Assembly (NCBI GenBank): GCA_946480295.1
Contig: CAMLIT010000008.1
Location: forward strand, 1-64,000
DNA length: 64,000 nucleotides
Source of the DNA: an uncultured Gemmatimonadota bacterium
GTDB taxonomy: Bacteria; Gemmatimonadota; Gemmatimonadetes; Gemmatimonadales; Gemmatimonadaceae
Direction: 5' to 3'
The position numbers were made by a program, and so were the translations under genes. Below the pieces are notes generated by a model. It was not told the DNA's origin and ran no database searches. It worked only from the letters and a program-made list of their open reading frames with translations. Each line of letters opens with the position of its first letter. Within the stretch, counting starts at the first letter, position 1. Below, one piece after another: positions 37,569 through 45,131 of the stretch.

Positions 37569-38768
37569 TCAACCGATGAGGGCACGGGAGGCCACCCGGG
37601 CGGTCCCGGCGAGCACCGCCGCGCCGACGAACAGGCTCTCCTCCGCCGCGTGGAAGCGCGGCGCGTGCGCCGGGACGACCTCGCCCCCCGGCTCGCGCGC
37701 GCCGATGCGCAGGAAGCACCCGGGCATCCGTTCCAGGTAGTGGGCGAAGTCCTCCGCCGCCATGTTCAGGAAGCCGAGCGGCACCACTCGTTCGGCGCCG
37801 ACCAGCCCCGCCGCGGCCGCCCGGGCCCACGCCGTCGGCCCGGGCGGGTTCACGATCGGCGGCGTGCCGTCGTCGATCGCCACCCGCGCCTCCAGCCCGT
37901 GCGCCGCGGCGATCGCGCCGGCGATCCGCCGCAGCTCCTCGAGCATCATCCGGCGGGATGCCGGATCCACCGCGCGCACCGTCCCGCCGAGCCGCGCCCG
38001 ATCCGGGATCACGTTCGGCGCCCTCCCCGCCTCCAGGGTGCCGATCGTCACGACCCCCGGCGTCGCGGGATTCAGCCGGCGCGAGACGATCGTCTGGAGC
38101 GCCCCGATCAGCGCCCCCGCGCCGACCACCGGATCCGCCGACTCGTGCGGCCGCGCCGCGTGCGCCCCCTGCCCGACCAGCTCGATGGAAAAGGTGTCCG
38201 CGGAGGCGGCGAGCGGCCCCTCGTCCGCGACCACCTCGCCGACGACGAAGCGCCGGTCCACGTGCGCGCCGAAGATCGCCGCCACCCCGTCGAGCGCGCC
38301 GCTCGCCAGCACCGCCGCGGCGCCTCGCCCCGTCTCCTCCGCCGGCTGGAGCACGACGAGCACGTCGCCCTCGGCCGGGTCGCGCGCGAGCAGGTGCGCC
38401 GCGCCCACCGCCCACGCGGCGTGCACGTCGTGCCCGCACGCGTGCATGACGCCGGGATTGCGCGACGCGTACGGCAGCCCGGTCGCCTCGTGCACCGGCA
38501 GCGCATCGATGTCGCCGCGGATCGCGACCACCGGCGCGTCGGCGCTCCGGCCGCGGATCCGCGCCACGACCCCCGTCTCCGCCACGCGCGCGAGCGACGC
38601 CGGCGCGAGCTCCGCCAGCGCGCGCTCCAGTCGCTCCGCCGTGCGCCGCTCGCCAAACGAGAGCTCGGGATCGGCGTGGATCGCCCGGCGCAGCTCGACG
38701 AGCCGCGAGCGCAGCTCCGCCGGGAAGAGCCGCGCGACCGGCTGCGGCAGCGCGTCTCCGGGGCTCAC
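37569..38768 (-). CDS. M20-family amidohydrolase
   Basis: Metal-dependent N-acyl-amino-acid hydrolase, 399 residues. Motifs are VMHACGHDVHAAWAVGAA (metal His/Asp), LQPAEETGRGAAAVL, a dimerisation lid from about 175 to 290, and the C-terminal LGFLNMAAEDFAHYL. The start is GTG 38768, overlapping the racemase stop by four bases (GTGA). Coupling to an N-acylamino-acid racemase points to removal of an acyl (probably succinyl) group from L-amino acids, but an amino-acid or peptide hydrolase remains possible. Confidence 0.9.
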   Translation of the reverse strand: MSPGDALPQPVARLFPAELRSRLVELRRAIHADPELSFGERRTAERLERALAELAPASLARVAETGVVARIRGRSADAPVVAIRGDIDALPVHEATGLPYASRNPGVMHACGHDVHAAWAVGAAHLLARDPAEGDVLVVLQPAEETGRGAAAVLASGALDGVAAIFGAHVDRRFVVGEVVADEGPLAASADTFSIELVGQGAHAARPHESADPVVGAGALIGALQTIVSRRLNPATPGVVTIGTLEAGRAPNVIPDRARLGGTVRAVDPASRRMMLEELRRIAGAIAAAHGLEARVAIDDGTPPIVNPPGPTAWARAAAAGLVGAERVVPLGFLNMAAEDFAHYLERMPGCFLRIGAREPGGEVVPAHAPRFHAAEESLFVGAAVLAGTARVASRALIG

Positions 38769-39877
38769 AGCGTCTCGCACCGCACCGTGAGGTCGTTCAC
38801 GCGGGCGACGTCCACCTCCACGCCGATGCCGGGCGCGTCGAGCGGCACGGCGATCATCCCGTCCGCGTCCATCGTCCACTCCGGCTCGACGATGTCGCGC
38901 GCCCAGTAGCGCGCGCTGGGACTGAGGTCGCCCGGCAGCGTGAAGTTGGGGAGCGACGCGAGCGCCACGTTGTGCGCGCGCCCGACGCCGCTCTCCAGCA
39001 TCCCGCCGCACCACACCGGCACCCCGTGGCGCGCGCAGAGGTCGTGGATCGCCTTCGACGGCCCGAAGCCGCCGACGCGCCCCGGCTTGATGTTGACGAT
39101 CCGGCCGCTGCCGAGCGCGATCATGTCGGCGGCGTGGTCGACGTCGGTGATCGACTCGTCGAGGCAGATCGGCGTACGCCGTCGCCGCGGGAGCGCCGCG
39201 TGCCGAACGAGATCGTCCCGCCCCAGCGGCTGCTCGATCATGATGAGGTCGAGCGGGTCGAGCTGCGCGAGCAGGTCGGCGTCGTCGAGCGTGTACGCCG
39301 AGTTCGCGTCGGCCATCAGGTGCACGCCGCCCAGCGCCTCACGCACCGCGCGCACGTATTCGACGTCCTGCCCCGGCTGGATCTTCACCTTGATCTTGCG
39401 ATACCCGTCGTCGACGGCGCGCCGCGCCCGCTCGACGAGCGCCGCGGGGCTCGCCTGGATCCCGATGGAGATGCCGGTGGCGATCCGGTCGCGGGTGCCG
39501 CCGAGCAGGCGCGCGAGCGGCACCCCCGCCAGCCGCGCCGCGACGTCCCAGCACCCCATCTCGATCGCCGCCTTCGCCATGTGGTGCCCGCGCACGTTCT
39601 CGTCGACGATCGCGAACACGGCCTCCGGTCCCGCGACACGCCGGCCGACGATACGCGGGGCGAGCCATTCCCGGATCGCGAACCACGCCGTGTCGATCGT
39701 CTCCGGGCTGTAGTTCGGCTGCTCGCCGGCGACGCACTCCGCCCACCCGACGACTCCCGACGCGTCGATGAGCTCGAGGAGCAGGATGCGCCGTTCGCTC
39801 ACGACGCCCGACGAGATGCGGAAGGGCTCCTTGAGGGACAGGCGGATCTCGCGGAGGACGAGGGACGCTATCTGCAT
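38765..39877 (-). CDS. N-succinylamino-acid racemase / o-succinylbenzoate synthase family
   Basis: Enolase-superfamily enzyme of 370 residues. The KxK base motif is YRKIKVKIQPG near 160-165; metal ligands are in MADANS, MIEQPL and LDESI; the second base Lys is in VNIKPGRVGG; the end motif GGMLESGVGRAHNVALASLPNF is characteristic of OSBS/NSAR rather than Ala-Glu epimerases. Because no menaquinone genes are adjacent while a GNAT and an M20 hydrolase are, the racemase role is favoured. No Shine-Dalgarno is present; a C-rich heptad array reaches the ATG. Confidence 0.85.
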   Translation of the reverse strand: MQIASLVLREIRLSLKEPFRISSGVVSERRILLLELIDASGVVGWAECVAGEQPNYSPETIDTAWFAIREWLAPRIVGRRVAGPEAVFAIVDENVRGHHMAKAAIEMGCWDVAARLAGVPLARLLGGTRDRIATGISIGIQASPAALVERARRAVDDGYRKIKVKIQPGQDVEYVRAVREALGGVHLMADANSAYTLDDADLLAQLDPLDLIMIEQPLGRDDLVRHAALPRRRRTPICLDESITDVDHAADMIALGSGRIVNIKPGRVGGFGPSKAIHDLCARHGVPVWCGGMLESGVGRAHNVALASLPNFTLPGDLSPSARYWARDIVEPEWTMDADGMIAVPLDAPGIGVEVDVARVNDLTVRCETL

Positions 39878-39880
39878 CGC

Positions 39881-39957
39881 GGGAGGCGTTGGGCGCGGGA
39901 GGCGGGAGGCGGGAGGCGGGAGGCGTTGGGCGCGGGAAGCGGGATGCGGGATGCGGG
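39881..39957 (+). repeat. GGGAGGC-type heptad array between GNAT and racemase genes
   Basis: GGG at 39881, 39891, 39897, 39904, 39911, 39918, 39928, 39934, 39941, 39948 and 39955, most at 7-base spacing. The array fills the gap between the two minus-strand genes and is C-rich on their coding strand. Confidence 0.9.
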
Positions 39958-39959
39958 AT

Positions 39960-40706
39960 TCACTCTCGCGACGACAGCAGATAGTACGCGCGGCCGGCCT
40001 CTCGATCCACCTCGAAGCCGGTCACCGCGTAGCCTGTCGCCAGGGATTCCACGAACGCCGAGCGCGTCGTACGACGCCACTCCGCGGCGCGCGCCGGATC
40101 GTCTCGCTGGACGGCGTGGATGTCGCCCGGAACCTCGATGCGTCGCTCCGCCTCCCGCCTCCCGCCTCCCGCCTCCCGCCCACTCGCCCAGCGTCCCGCA
40201 TCCCTCGTCCCGCCGAGATCCCACGCCACCACCAGCCGATCCGTCCCGATCCCTCGATGCAGCTCGCTGTCCGTCTCGCCGTACATGTTCTCCACGTACT
40301 CGACCACGCGCACGCCGAAGACGTTGAAGTTCAGGTGCGCGTTCCGCGCGACGAGCGGATCGTAGGTCCAGTAGATGACCTCCACCCCGAGCGCGCGCAC
40401 GGCGTCCCGCTGGTGCTCCTTGAGCGCCCGCCCGACGCCGAGGTTCCGCGCCTCCGGGCGCACGGCGAGCATGTCCGACCAGTGCACCGGCTTCCCGCGC
40501 TCCCAGCCGGTGATCCCGTAGACGAAGCCGACGAGCGCCCCCTCCGCCGTGAACGCCCCCGCCGCCACCCCGCCCAGCCGCTGGGTGACCTTGAGGATGC
40601 TCGGCGGCACGACGTCGCTGAAGCCGCGCCCCCAGGTGTCCCGCTGGAGCTCGACGCAGGCGCGGTAGTCGGCGTGGGTGGCGAGGGGGCGGATAGTGAA
40701 GAGCAC
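39960..40706 (-). CDS. GNAT-family N-acyltransferase
   Basis: 248-residue acyltransferase. The acetyl-CoA-type loop is MLAVRPEARNLGVGRALKEHQ near 80-100, followed by VIYWTYDPLVARNAHLNFNVFG, typical of the predicted GNATs linked to enolase-superfamily racemases. The conserved region begins right after GTG 40706 (VLFTIRPLATH). The sequence before it is pure heptad repeat with no Shine-Dalgarno. An insertion of about 25 residues (GGTRDAGRWASGREAGGGRR) near 165-190 is encoded by another heptad array. Proposed role: N-succinylation of D-amino acids before racemisation. Confidence 0.78.
   Translation of the reverse strand: MLFTIRPLATHADYRACVELQRDTWGRGFSDVVPPSILKVTQRLGGVAAGAFTAEGALVGFVYGITGWERGKPVHWSDMLAVRPEARNLGVGRALKEHQRDAVRALGVEVIYWTYDPLVARNAHLNFNVFGVRVVEYVENMYGETDSELHRGIGTDRLVVAWDLGGTRDAGRWASGREAGGGRREAERRIEVPGDIHAVQRDDPARAAEWRRTTRSAFVESLATGYAVTGFEVDREAGRAYYLLSSRE
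40154..40211 (-). repeat. Heptad array inside the GNAT gene
   Basis: CCC at 40154, 40161, 40168, 40175, then 40195, 40202 and 40209. It is in frame and G-rich on the GNAT coding strand, encoding a Gly/Arg-rich insertion. Confidence 0.88.
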
Positions 40707-40759
40707 GGGCGGGAGGAGGGAGGCGGGAGGAGGGAGGCGGTGGGGACGAGGGACGAGGG
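40707..40759 (+). repeat. Heptad array abutting the GNAT start
   Basis: GGG at 40707, 40711, 40718, 40725, 40732, 40743, 40750 and 40757, mixed GGGAGGA/GGGAGGC/GGGACGA units. On the coding strand CCCGCCC directly precedes the GTG start. Confidence 0.9.
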
Positions 40760-40828
40760 ACGCGTCCGGGCTGGCCACTATCGCCGTGCGCTGGGATCGC
40801 GATCCGGAGGCCTCAAGCCCAGGAAGAC

Positions 40829-40871
40829 GCGGATTGAACGGAGAATGTGCGGATCGGGGCGGATGGGCGGA
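40829..40871. repeat. Ten-base periodic GCGGAT repeat
   Basis: GCGGAT or GCGGA recurs at 40829, 40849, 40859 and 40867 with a degenerate CGGAG at 40839, a roughly helical-turn period. It lies in the 341-base gene-free region between two divergent genes; the rest of that region (40760-41026) shows nothing I recognise. Confidence 0.55.
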
Positions 40872-41026
40872 ACGGCAGTCCGTCGTGTGATGCCTCCCGG
40901 CCGCGGAGCGCGACCCACGGCGCGGCGACCAAGGCTCAGCCCGCCTTGTCGGGCAATCCCCCACACCCCTCCCGGCGTCGCCCGACTGAAGATACTTCGG
41001 GTCCGTAGTATCCTCCCGTCCAACTT

Positions 41027-41043
41027 CCCGCCTCCCGCCTCCC
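41027..41043 (+). repeat. C-rich heptads abutting a start codon
   Basis: CCC at 41027, 41034 and 41041, then CCCATG. As at the GNAT gene, CCCGCCC immediately precedes the start and no Shine-Dalgarno is present. Confidence 0.85.
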
Positions 41044-41047
41044 GCCC

Positions 41048-41524
41048 ATGGACTGGTTCGCCCGCCGCTTCGTGAAGTCCAGCCTCGCCTGGTTCGGCGC
41101 CGGGGTCACCCTCGGCCTCTGCATGGCCGTCCACCCCAGCCTCGTCATCTACCGGCCGGTGCACCTGCACCTCAACCTGCTCGGCTTCGTCACGATGATG
41201 ATCTTCGGCGTCGCCTACCACGTCCTCCCGCGCTTCACCGGGCACCCGCTGCACGACCCGCGCATGGCCGGCGTGCACTGGTGGGTGTCGAACGTCGGCC
41301 TCGCGCTCTTCGTGACCGGCTTCGCCCTCCAGCCGCACCCCGGCACCCCCGCCGCGGCGTTCCTCGCCGTGGGCGGTTCCCTTTCCGCGCTCGGCGCGTA
41401 TCTGTTCATCTACAACCTCTGGCGCACGATCGATGGACGGCCCATGCAGCGCGCGGCCGTGACTCGCCCCGCCGCGCCCGTCGCCGACCGCCAGCCGGTC
41501 CCCCTCACCACCCGCGCGCGCTGA
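41048..41524 (+). CDS. Four-helix membrane protein, haem-copper oxidase subunit I-like
   Basis: 158-residue integral membrane protein with four predicted helices at about 10-32, 37-58, 75-95 and 102-125. The segment RPVHLHLNLLGFVTMMIFG followed by AYHVLPRF recalls the helix of cbb3/NorB subunit I that carries the low-spin haem His, and further His residues are conserved-looking (HPLHDPRMAGVHWW). It is too short to be an oxidase. The gene is the first of three closely spaced membrane-protein genes (gaps 10 and 4 bases) and is a paralogue of the third. Function unknown; haem or quinone binding is inference. Confidence 0.6.
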   Translation: MDWFARRFVKSSLAWFGAGVTLGLCMAVHPSLVIYRPVHLHLNLLGFVTMMIFGVAYHVLPRFTGHPLHDPRMAGVHWWVSNVGLALFVTGFALQPHPGTPAAAFLAVGGSLSALGAYLFIYNLWRTIDGRPMQRAAVTRPAAPVADRQPVPLTTRAR

Positions 41525-41534
41525 CAGGCTCCAC

Positions 41535-42023
41535 GTGCTCGCGTACTTCGTCAACGTCACCATCCACGTCCTCGCCGCCATGCTCTGGCTCGGCGGGATG
41601 TTCTTCCTCGCCGTCGTCGGCGCGCCGGTGCTGCGGGAGGTCGAGTCCCCCGCCCTGCGCCAGCGGCTCTTCCAGGTGCTCGGCGAGCGCTTCCGCGCCG
41701 TCGGCTGGATCGCCATCACGATCCTCCTCGTCACCGGCACGCTCAACCTCTACTTCCGCGGCTGGCTGCGCCCCGCGCTCACCAACGTCGCGTTCTGGCA
41801 CACGACCACCGGCGTCGCCCTCGCCTGGAAGCTCGCGTCCGTCGCCGTCATGGTCGTGACGAGCGCCGTGCACGACTTCATCCTCGGCCCGCGCGCCGGG
41901 CGGATGAAGCCCGGCTCGCCCGAAGCGCTGAAGCTCCGCCGCTGGTCGGCGCTCGGCGCGCGCCTCAACGCCATCGTCGGCTTCATCCTCGTGATCGCCG
42001 CCGTGCGCCTGGCGCGCAGCTGA
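41535..42023 (+). CDS. CopD-like / DUF4149-like membrane protein
   Basis: 162 residues with four helices. The first helix has VTIHVLAAMLWLGGMFFLAVVG, as in the CopD copper-resistance domain and related haem-exposed proteins. A second conserved His is in SAVHDFILGPRAGRM. The start is GTG 41535. It lies between two paralogous small membrane proteins, so the three may form one complex. Metal or haem handling is suggested by family only. Confidence 0.6.
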   Translation: MLAYFVNVTIHVLAAMLWLGGMFFLAVVGAPVLREVESPALRQRLFQVLGERFRAVGWIAITILLVTGTLNLYFRGWLRPALTNVAFWHTTTGVALAWKLASVAVMVVTSAVHDFILGPRAGRMKPGSPEALKLRRWSALGARLNAIVGFILVIAAVRLARS

Positions 42024-42027
42024 TTCC

Positions 42028-42483
42028 GTGCACTCGCTCGTCAGGCGGTTCATCAAGACCGCCATCGCGTTCCTCTTCGTCGGGCTCGCGCTCGGCGTGT
42101 GGATGATCGGCGATCGGGAGATCGCCGGCCGCTTTCCGTCCCCCTGGCTCGTCAGCGCGCACACGCATTCGATCCTCGTCGGGTTCGTCATGATGATGAT
42201 CCTCGGCGTGGCGCTCTGGCTCTTCCCGCGGCCGGAGAAGGACGACGCCCGCTACGACCCGCGCCTCGTCGCGCTCTCGTACTGGCTCCTCACCGCCGGC
42301 ACGTGCATCCGCGTCGCCGGCGAGGTCGCGCACCTCTGGACCGACGCGCCGGCGCTGCGCCTCGCGGTGCTGCTCGCCGGCGTCGGCCAGGCGCTCGGGA
42401 TCGCCGTCTTCTTCGTGACGATGTGGTCGCGCATCCGGCCCGTCGGCAGCCACCTGCGGGAGCAGAAGGGGGAGCGTTTCTGA
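42028..42483 (+). CDS. Four-helix membrane protein, paralogue of the protein at 41.0 kb
   Basis: 151 residues, GTG start at 42028, four bases after the previous stop. SAHTHSILVGFVMMMILGVALWLFPRPEK aligns with the HLHLNLLGF motif of the first gene, including His spacing and a Pro-Arg pair after the helix. A conserved EVAHLW motif follows near 95. It is probably an ancient duplication within this operon; function unknown. Confidence 0.6.
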   Translation: MHSLVRRFIKTAIAFLFVGLALGVWMIGDREIAGRFPSPWLVSAHTHSILVGFVMMMILGVALWLFPRPEKDDARYDPRLVALSYWLLTAGTCIRVAGEVAHLWTDAPALRLAVLLAGVGQALGIAVFFVTMWSRIRPVGSHLREQKGERF

Positions 42484-42528
42484 CGGGCGAGACCGCGACG
42501 GAACGGATCTCGCTAAGGACAGGTCGAC

Positions 42529-43041
42529 ATGACAGAAGCATGGCTGACGGGTCCCGCCGCTGGCGTGGACCCTGTCCTGATGCCCGCCGCCCACGCGCTC
42601 ATGCAATCGCGCGCGGAGATCGAGCAGGTGGCGAGCGATCTCACTCCCGCGGAGCTGGCCGTGCAGCCGGGCGGCGCCGCCTCGCTCTCCTTCCACCTTC
42701 GCCACATCGCCGGCGCGATCGACCGGCTGCTGACCTATTCGCGCGGCCAGCCGCTCTCCGAGGAGCAGTTCCGCTACGTCGCGTCGGAGAAGACGATCGA
42801 CCCGAAGGCGACGGGGAAGGAGCTGACGAAGCTCGCCCTCGACGCGATCGATCGCGCGCTCGTCGCGATCCGCGCCGCCGACCCGGCGACGCTCTACGAC
42901 GCACGGACGGTCGGGCGGCAGGCGCTGCCGAGCACCATCTACGGCCTGCTCGGTCACATCGCCGAGCACACGACGCGGCACACGGGCCAGCTCGTGACGA
43001 CCGTGAAGATCGTGCGGGGGCTCGGGCTCGCGCGCACGTAG
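42529..43041 (+). CDS. DinB-family protein
   Basis: 170-residue four-helix-bundle protein of the DinB/YfiT superfamily. The metal-binding His residues are in FHLRHIAGAIDRLLTY near 55 and LGHIAEHTTRHTGQL near 147. Such proteins are thiol transferases, hydrolases or of unknown activity. AAGGA precedes the ATG. It is 45 bases behind the membrane-protein trio and may belong to the same transcript. Confidence 0.85.
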   Translation: MTEAWLTGPAAGVDPVLMPAAHALMQSRAEIEQVASDLTPAELAVQPGGAASLSFHLRHIAGAIDRLLTYSRGQPLSEEQFRYVASEKTIDPKATGKELTKLALDAIDRALVAIRAADPATLYDARTVGRQALPSTIYGLLGHIAEHTTRHTGQLVTTVKIVRGLGLART

Positions 43042-43077
43042 GCGCGCTCTCGGTCCACCGCGTCGCTCCCCCGCGGA

Positions 43078-44979
43078 ATGTCCCTTCGCGAGCTGCTCTT
43101 CGGGCGCCCGCTCCGCTCGGAGGAGCAGGAAGCACAGAAGATCGGCCCGCTGCGAGGCGTCCCCCTCCTCGGGCTCGACGCCCTCGCCTCCGCCGGCTAC
43201 GGGCCGGAGGCGGCGCTGACCGTCCTGCTGCCGCTCGGCGTCGCCTCCACGTGGTACATCGGGCCGATCATGCTCGTCGTGGTCGGCGTGCTGCTGCTCG
43301 TCTTCCTCTCGTACCGGCAGCTCATCGCCGCCTATCCGGACGGCGGCGGCTCGTACACGGTCGCGTCGGAGAACCTCGGCGACCGCTTCGGCCTGCTCGC
43401 GGCGAGCGCGCTGTCGCTCGACTACGTGCTCAACGTGGCGGTCGCGATCTCGGCGGGCGTCGGCGCGATCGTCTCCGCCGAGCCGCGGCTGCTCCCGCAC
43501 ACCCTGCTCCTCTGCCTGGTCGTGCTCGCGCTGCTCACCATCGTGAACCTCCGCGGCGTGCGCGAGGCGGGGCTCGTCTTCATGCTGCCGACCTACGTCT
43601 TCGTCGCCTGCCTCGGCGCGACGATCGTGCTCGGCGTGGTGAAGAGCCTCCACGGCGGCCACCCGGCGCCCGTCGCGCGCCCGCCCCTGCCGCCGCGCGC
43701 GACGGCCTCGCTCGGCGCCTGGGTGCTCATGCGCGCCTTCGCCAGCGGCTGCACGGCGATGACCGGCGTCGAGGCGGTGAGCAACGGCGTGCAGCTCTTC
43801 GAGCAGCCGCGCACGCGCCTCGCGCAGCGGACGCTGACGATCATCATCGCCATCCTCGCCTTCCTCCTGCTGGGCATCGCCTACCTGTCGTGGCGCTACG
43901 GGATCGCCGCGACGGCGCCGGGCGAGGCGGGGTACGAGAGCGTGCTGTCGCAGCTCGTCGCCGCCGTCGCCGGACGCGGCGCCTTCTACTACCTGGCGAT
44001 CGCCTCGGTCTTCGCGGTGCTCTGCCTCTCGGCGAACACCAGCTTCGCCGGCCTGCCGCGCCTCTGGCACGTGCTGGCGCTCGACGAGTACCTCCCGGCC
44101 GACTTCGCGACGCTCGGCCGGCGGCTGGTCTACTCGCGGGGCATCATCGTGCTGACCGTGCTCGCCGGCACGCTCCTCGTCGTCTTTCGCGGGATCACCG
44201 ATCGCCTGATCCCGCTCTTCGCCGTCGGAGCGTTCCTCGCCTTCACCCTCTCCCAGTGGGGGATGGTGCGGCACTGGCGGCGCACCGGCGGTCCGCGGGC
44301 GCGCCGGGCCATGGTGACCAACGCCGTCGGCGCGATCGCCACGGGCACGACCCTGGTCGTCGTCACCGTCTCGAAGTTCATGGAAGGCGCATGGATCACG
44401 ATCATCATCGTCCCGGCGTTCTTCGCGCTCTACACCGGGATCCGCCGCGCCTTCGACCGGATCGACATGGAGACCGACGTCGGCGGCCCCCTCCAGCTCG
44501 ACGAGCCGCCGCCGCCGATCGTCGTCATCCCCCTCAAGAGCCTCGACCGCGTCGCGCGGAAGTCGCTGCGCTTCGCGATCACCATCTCCCCCGACGTCCA
44601 CGTCCTCAACGTCCAGACCCAGGAGCCGGACCTCGAGAACCTCCGCTCGCGCTGGCGCGAGTACGTGGAGCGCCCCATCCAGGAGGCGGGGTTCACGCCC
44701 CCGCAGCTGGTCGTCCTCTCGTCGTCGTTCCGCGAGTTCTTCGGGCCGGTGCTGCGCTACGTCCGGCAGGTCGCCCTGCAGCATCCGCGGCGCTACGTCG
44801 CCGTCGTCGTCCCCGAACTGGTGCAGCGCCGCTGGTACCACTTCTTCCTGCACAGCCATCGCGCGACGCTGCTGAAGGCGATGCTCCTCTGGCGCGGCGG
44901 GCCACGGGTGATCGTGATCAACACGCCGTGGTATCTGCGGGATCCGGAGGACGATGAGAGGGGCGAGGGGCGTGGGTAG
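43078..44979 (+). CDS. APC-family permease, KimA-like
   Basis: Integral membrane transporter of 633 residues with about 12 helices and a soluble C-terminal domain from about 470. The N-terminus (GLDALASAGYGPEAALTVL) and YPDGGGSYTVASENLG fit KimA/YdaO-type potassium importers, and the C-terminal domain is the part that in B. subtilis KimA responds to c-di-AMP. Amino-acid transport is the alternative. No ydaO riboswitch is seen in the 36 bases upstream. The C-terminus DDERGEGRG runs into a repeat. Confidence 0.82.
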   Translation: MSLRELLFGRPLRSEEQEAQKIGPLRGVPLLGLDALASAGYGPEAALTVLLPLGVASTWYIGPIMLVVVGVLLLVFLSYRQLIAAYPDGGGSYTVASENLGDRFGLLAASALSLDYVLNVAVAISAGVGAIVSAEPRLLPHTLLLCLVVLALLTIVNLRGVREAGLVFMLPTYVFVACLGATIVLGVVKSLHGGHPAPVARPPLPPRATASLGAWVLMRAFASGCTAMTGVEAVSNGVQLFEQPRTRLAQRTLTIIIAILAFLLLGIAYLSWRYGIAATAPGEAGYESVLSQLVAAVAGRGAFYYLAIASVFAVLCLSANTSFAGLPRLWHVLALDEYLPADFATLGRRLVYSRGIIVLTVLAGTLLVVFRGITDRLIPLFAVGAFLAFTLSQWGMVRHWRRTGGPRARRAMVTNAVGAIATGTTLVVVTVSKFMEGAWITIIIVPAFFALYTGIRRAFDRIDMETDVGGPLQLDEPPPPIVVIPLKSLDRVARKSLRFAITISPDVHVLNVQTQEPDLENLRSRWREYVERPIQEAGFTPPQLVVLSSSFREFFGPVLRYVRQVALQHPRRYVAVVVPELVQRRWYHFFLHSHRATLLKAMLLWRGGPRVIVINTPWYLRDPEDDERGEGRG

Positions 44980-44983
44980 TGAA

Positions 44984-45127
44984 GGGTCGAGGGTCGAGGG
45001 TCGAGGGTCGAGAAGGGCAGGGGCGAGTGGCGAGTGGCGAGATGCTCGGATGCTTCTCGCCACTCGCCCCTCGCCACTCACCACTCAAGCGCTCGACCCT
45101 CGACCCTCGACCCTCGCCCCTCGCCCC
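44984..45127. repeat. Inverted GGGTCGA heptad arrays between convergent genes
   Basis: G-tracts at 44984, 44991, 44998 and 45005; C-tracts at 45097, 45104, 45111, 45118 and 45125. Between them a second, GAGTGGC heptad pair (45026-45041 against 45056-45086) is also inverted. The nested arrangement can form one long hairpin spanning nearly the whole 152-base gap. Confidence 0.92.
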
Positions 45128-45131
45128 TCCT

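Noticed and set aside
34824..38909. A 1361-codon plus-strand frame opposite the zinc protease and M20 genes
   Set aside because: No recognisable domain; it mirrors two convincing genes.
38765..39877. Dipeptide (L-Ala-D/L-Glu) epimerase
   Set aside because: The C-terminal GGMLESGVGRAHN block and neighbouring GNAT/M20 genes fit the OSBS/NSAR group better; the epimerase call is not excluded.
43042..43077. A c-di-AMP (ydaO-type) riboswitch before the KimA-like gene
   Set aside because: Only 36 bases separate it from dinB, too short for the riboswitch.
41983..45084. 1033-codon minus-strand frame across the membrane module and KimA-like gene
   Set aside because: Composed of Arg/Asp/Glu runs without secondary structure; the plus-strand genes have clear membrane topology and motifs.
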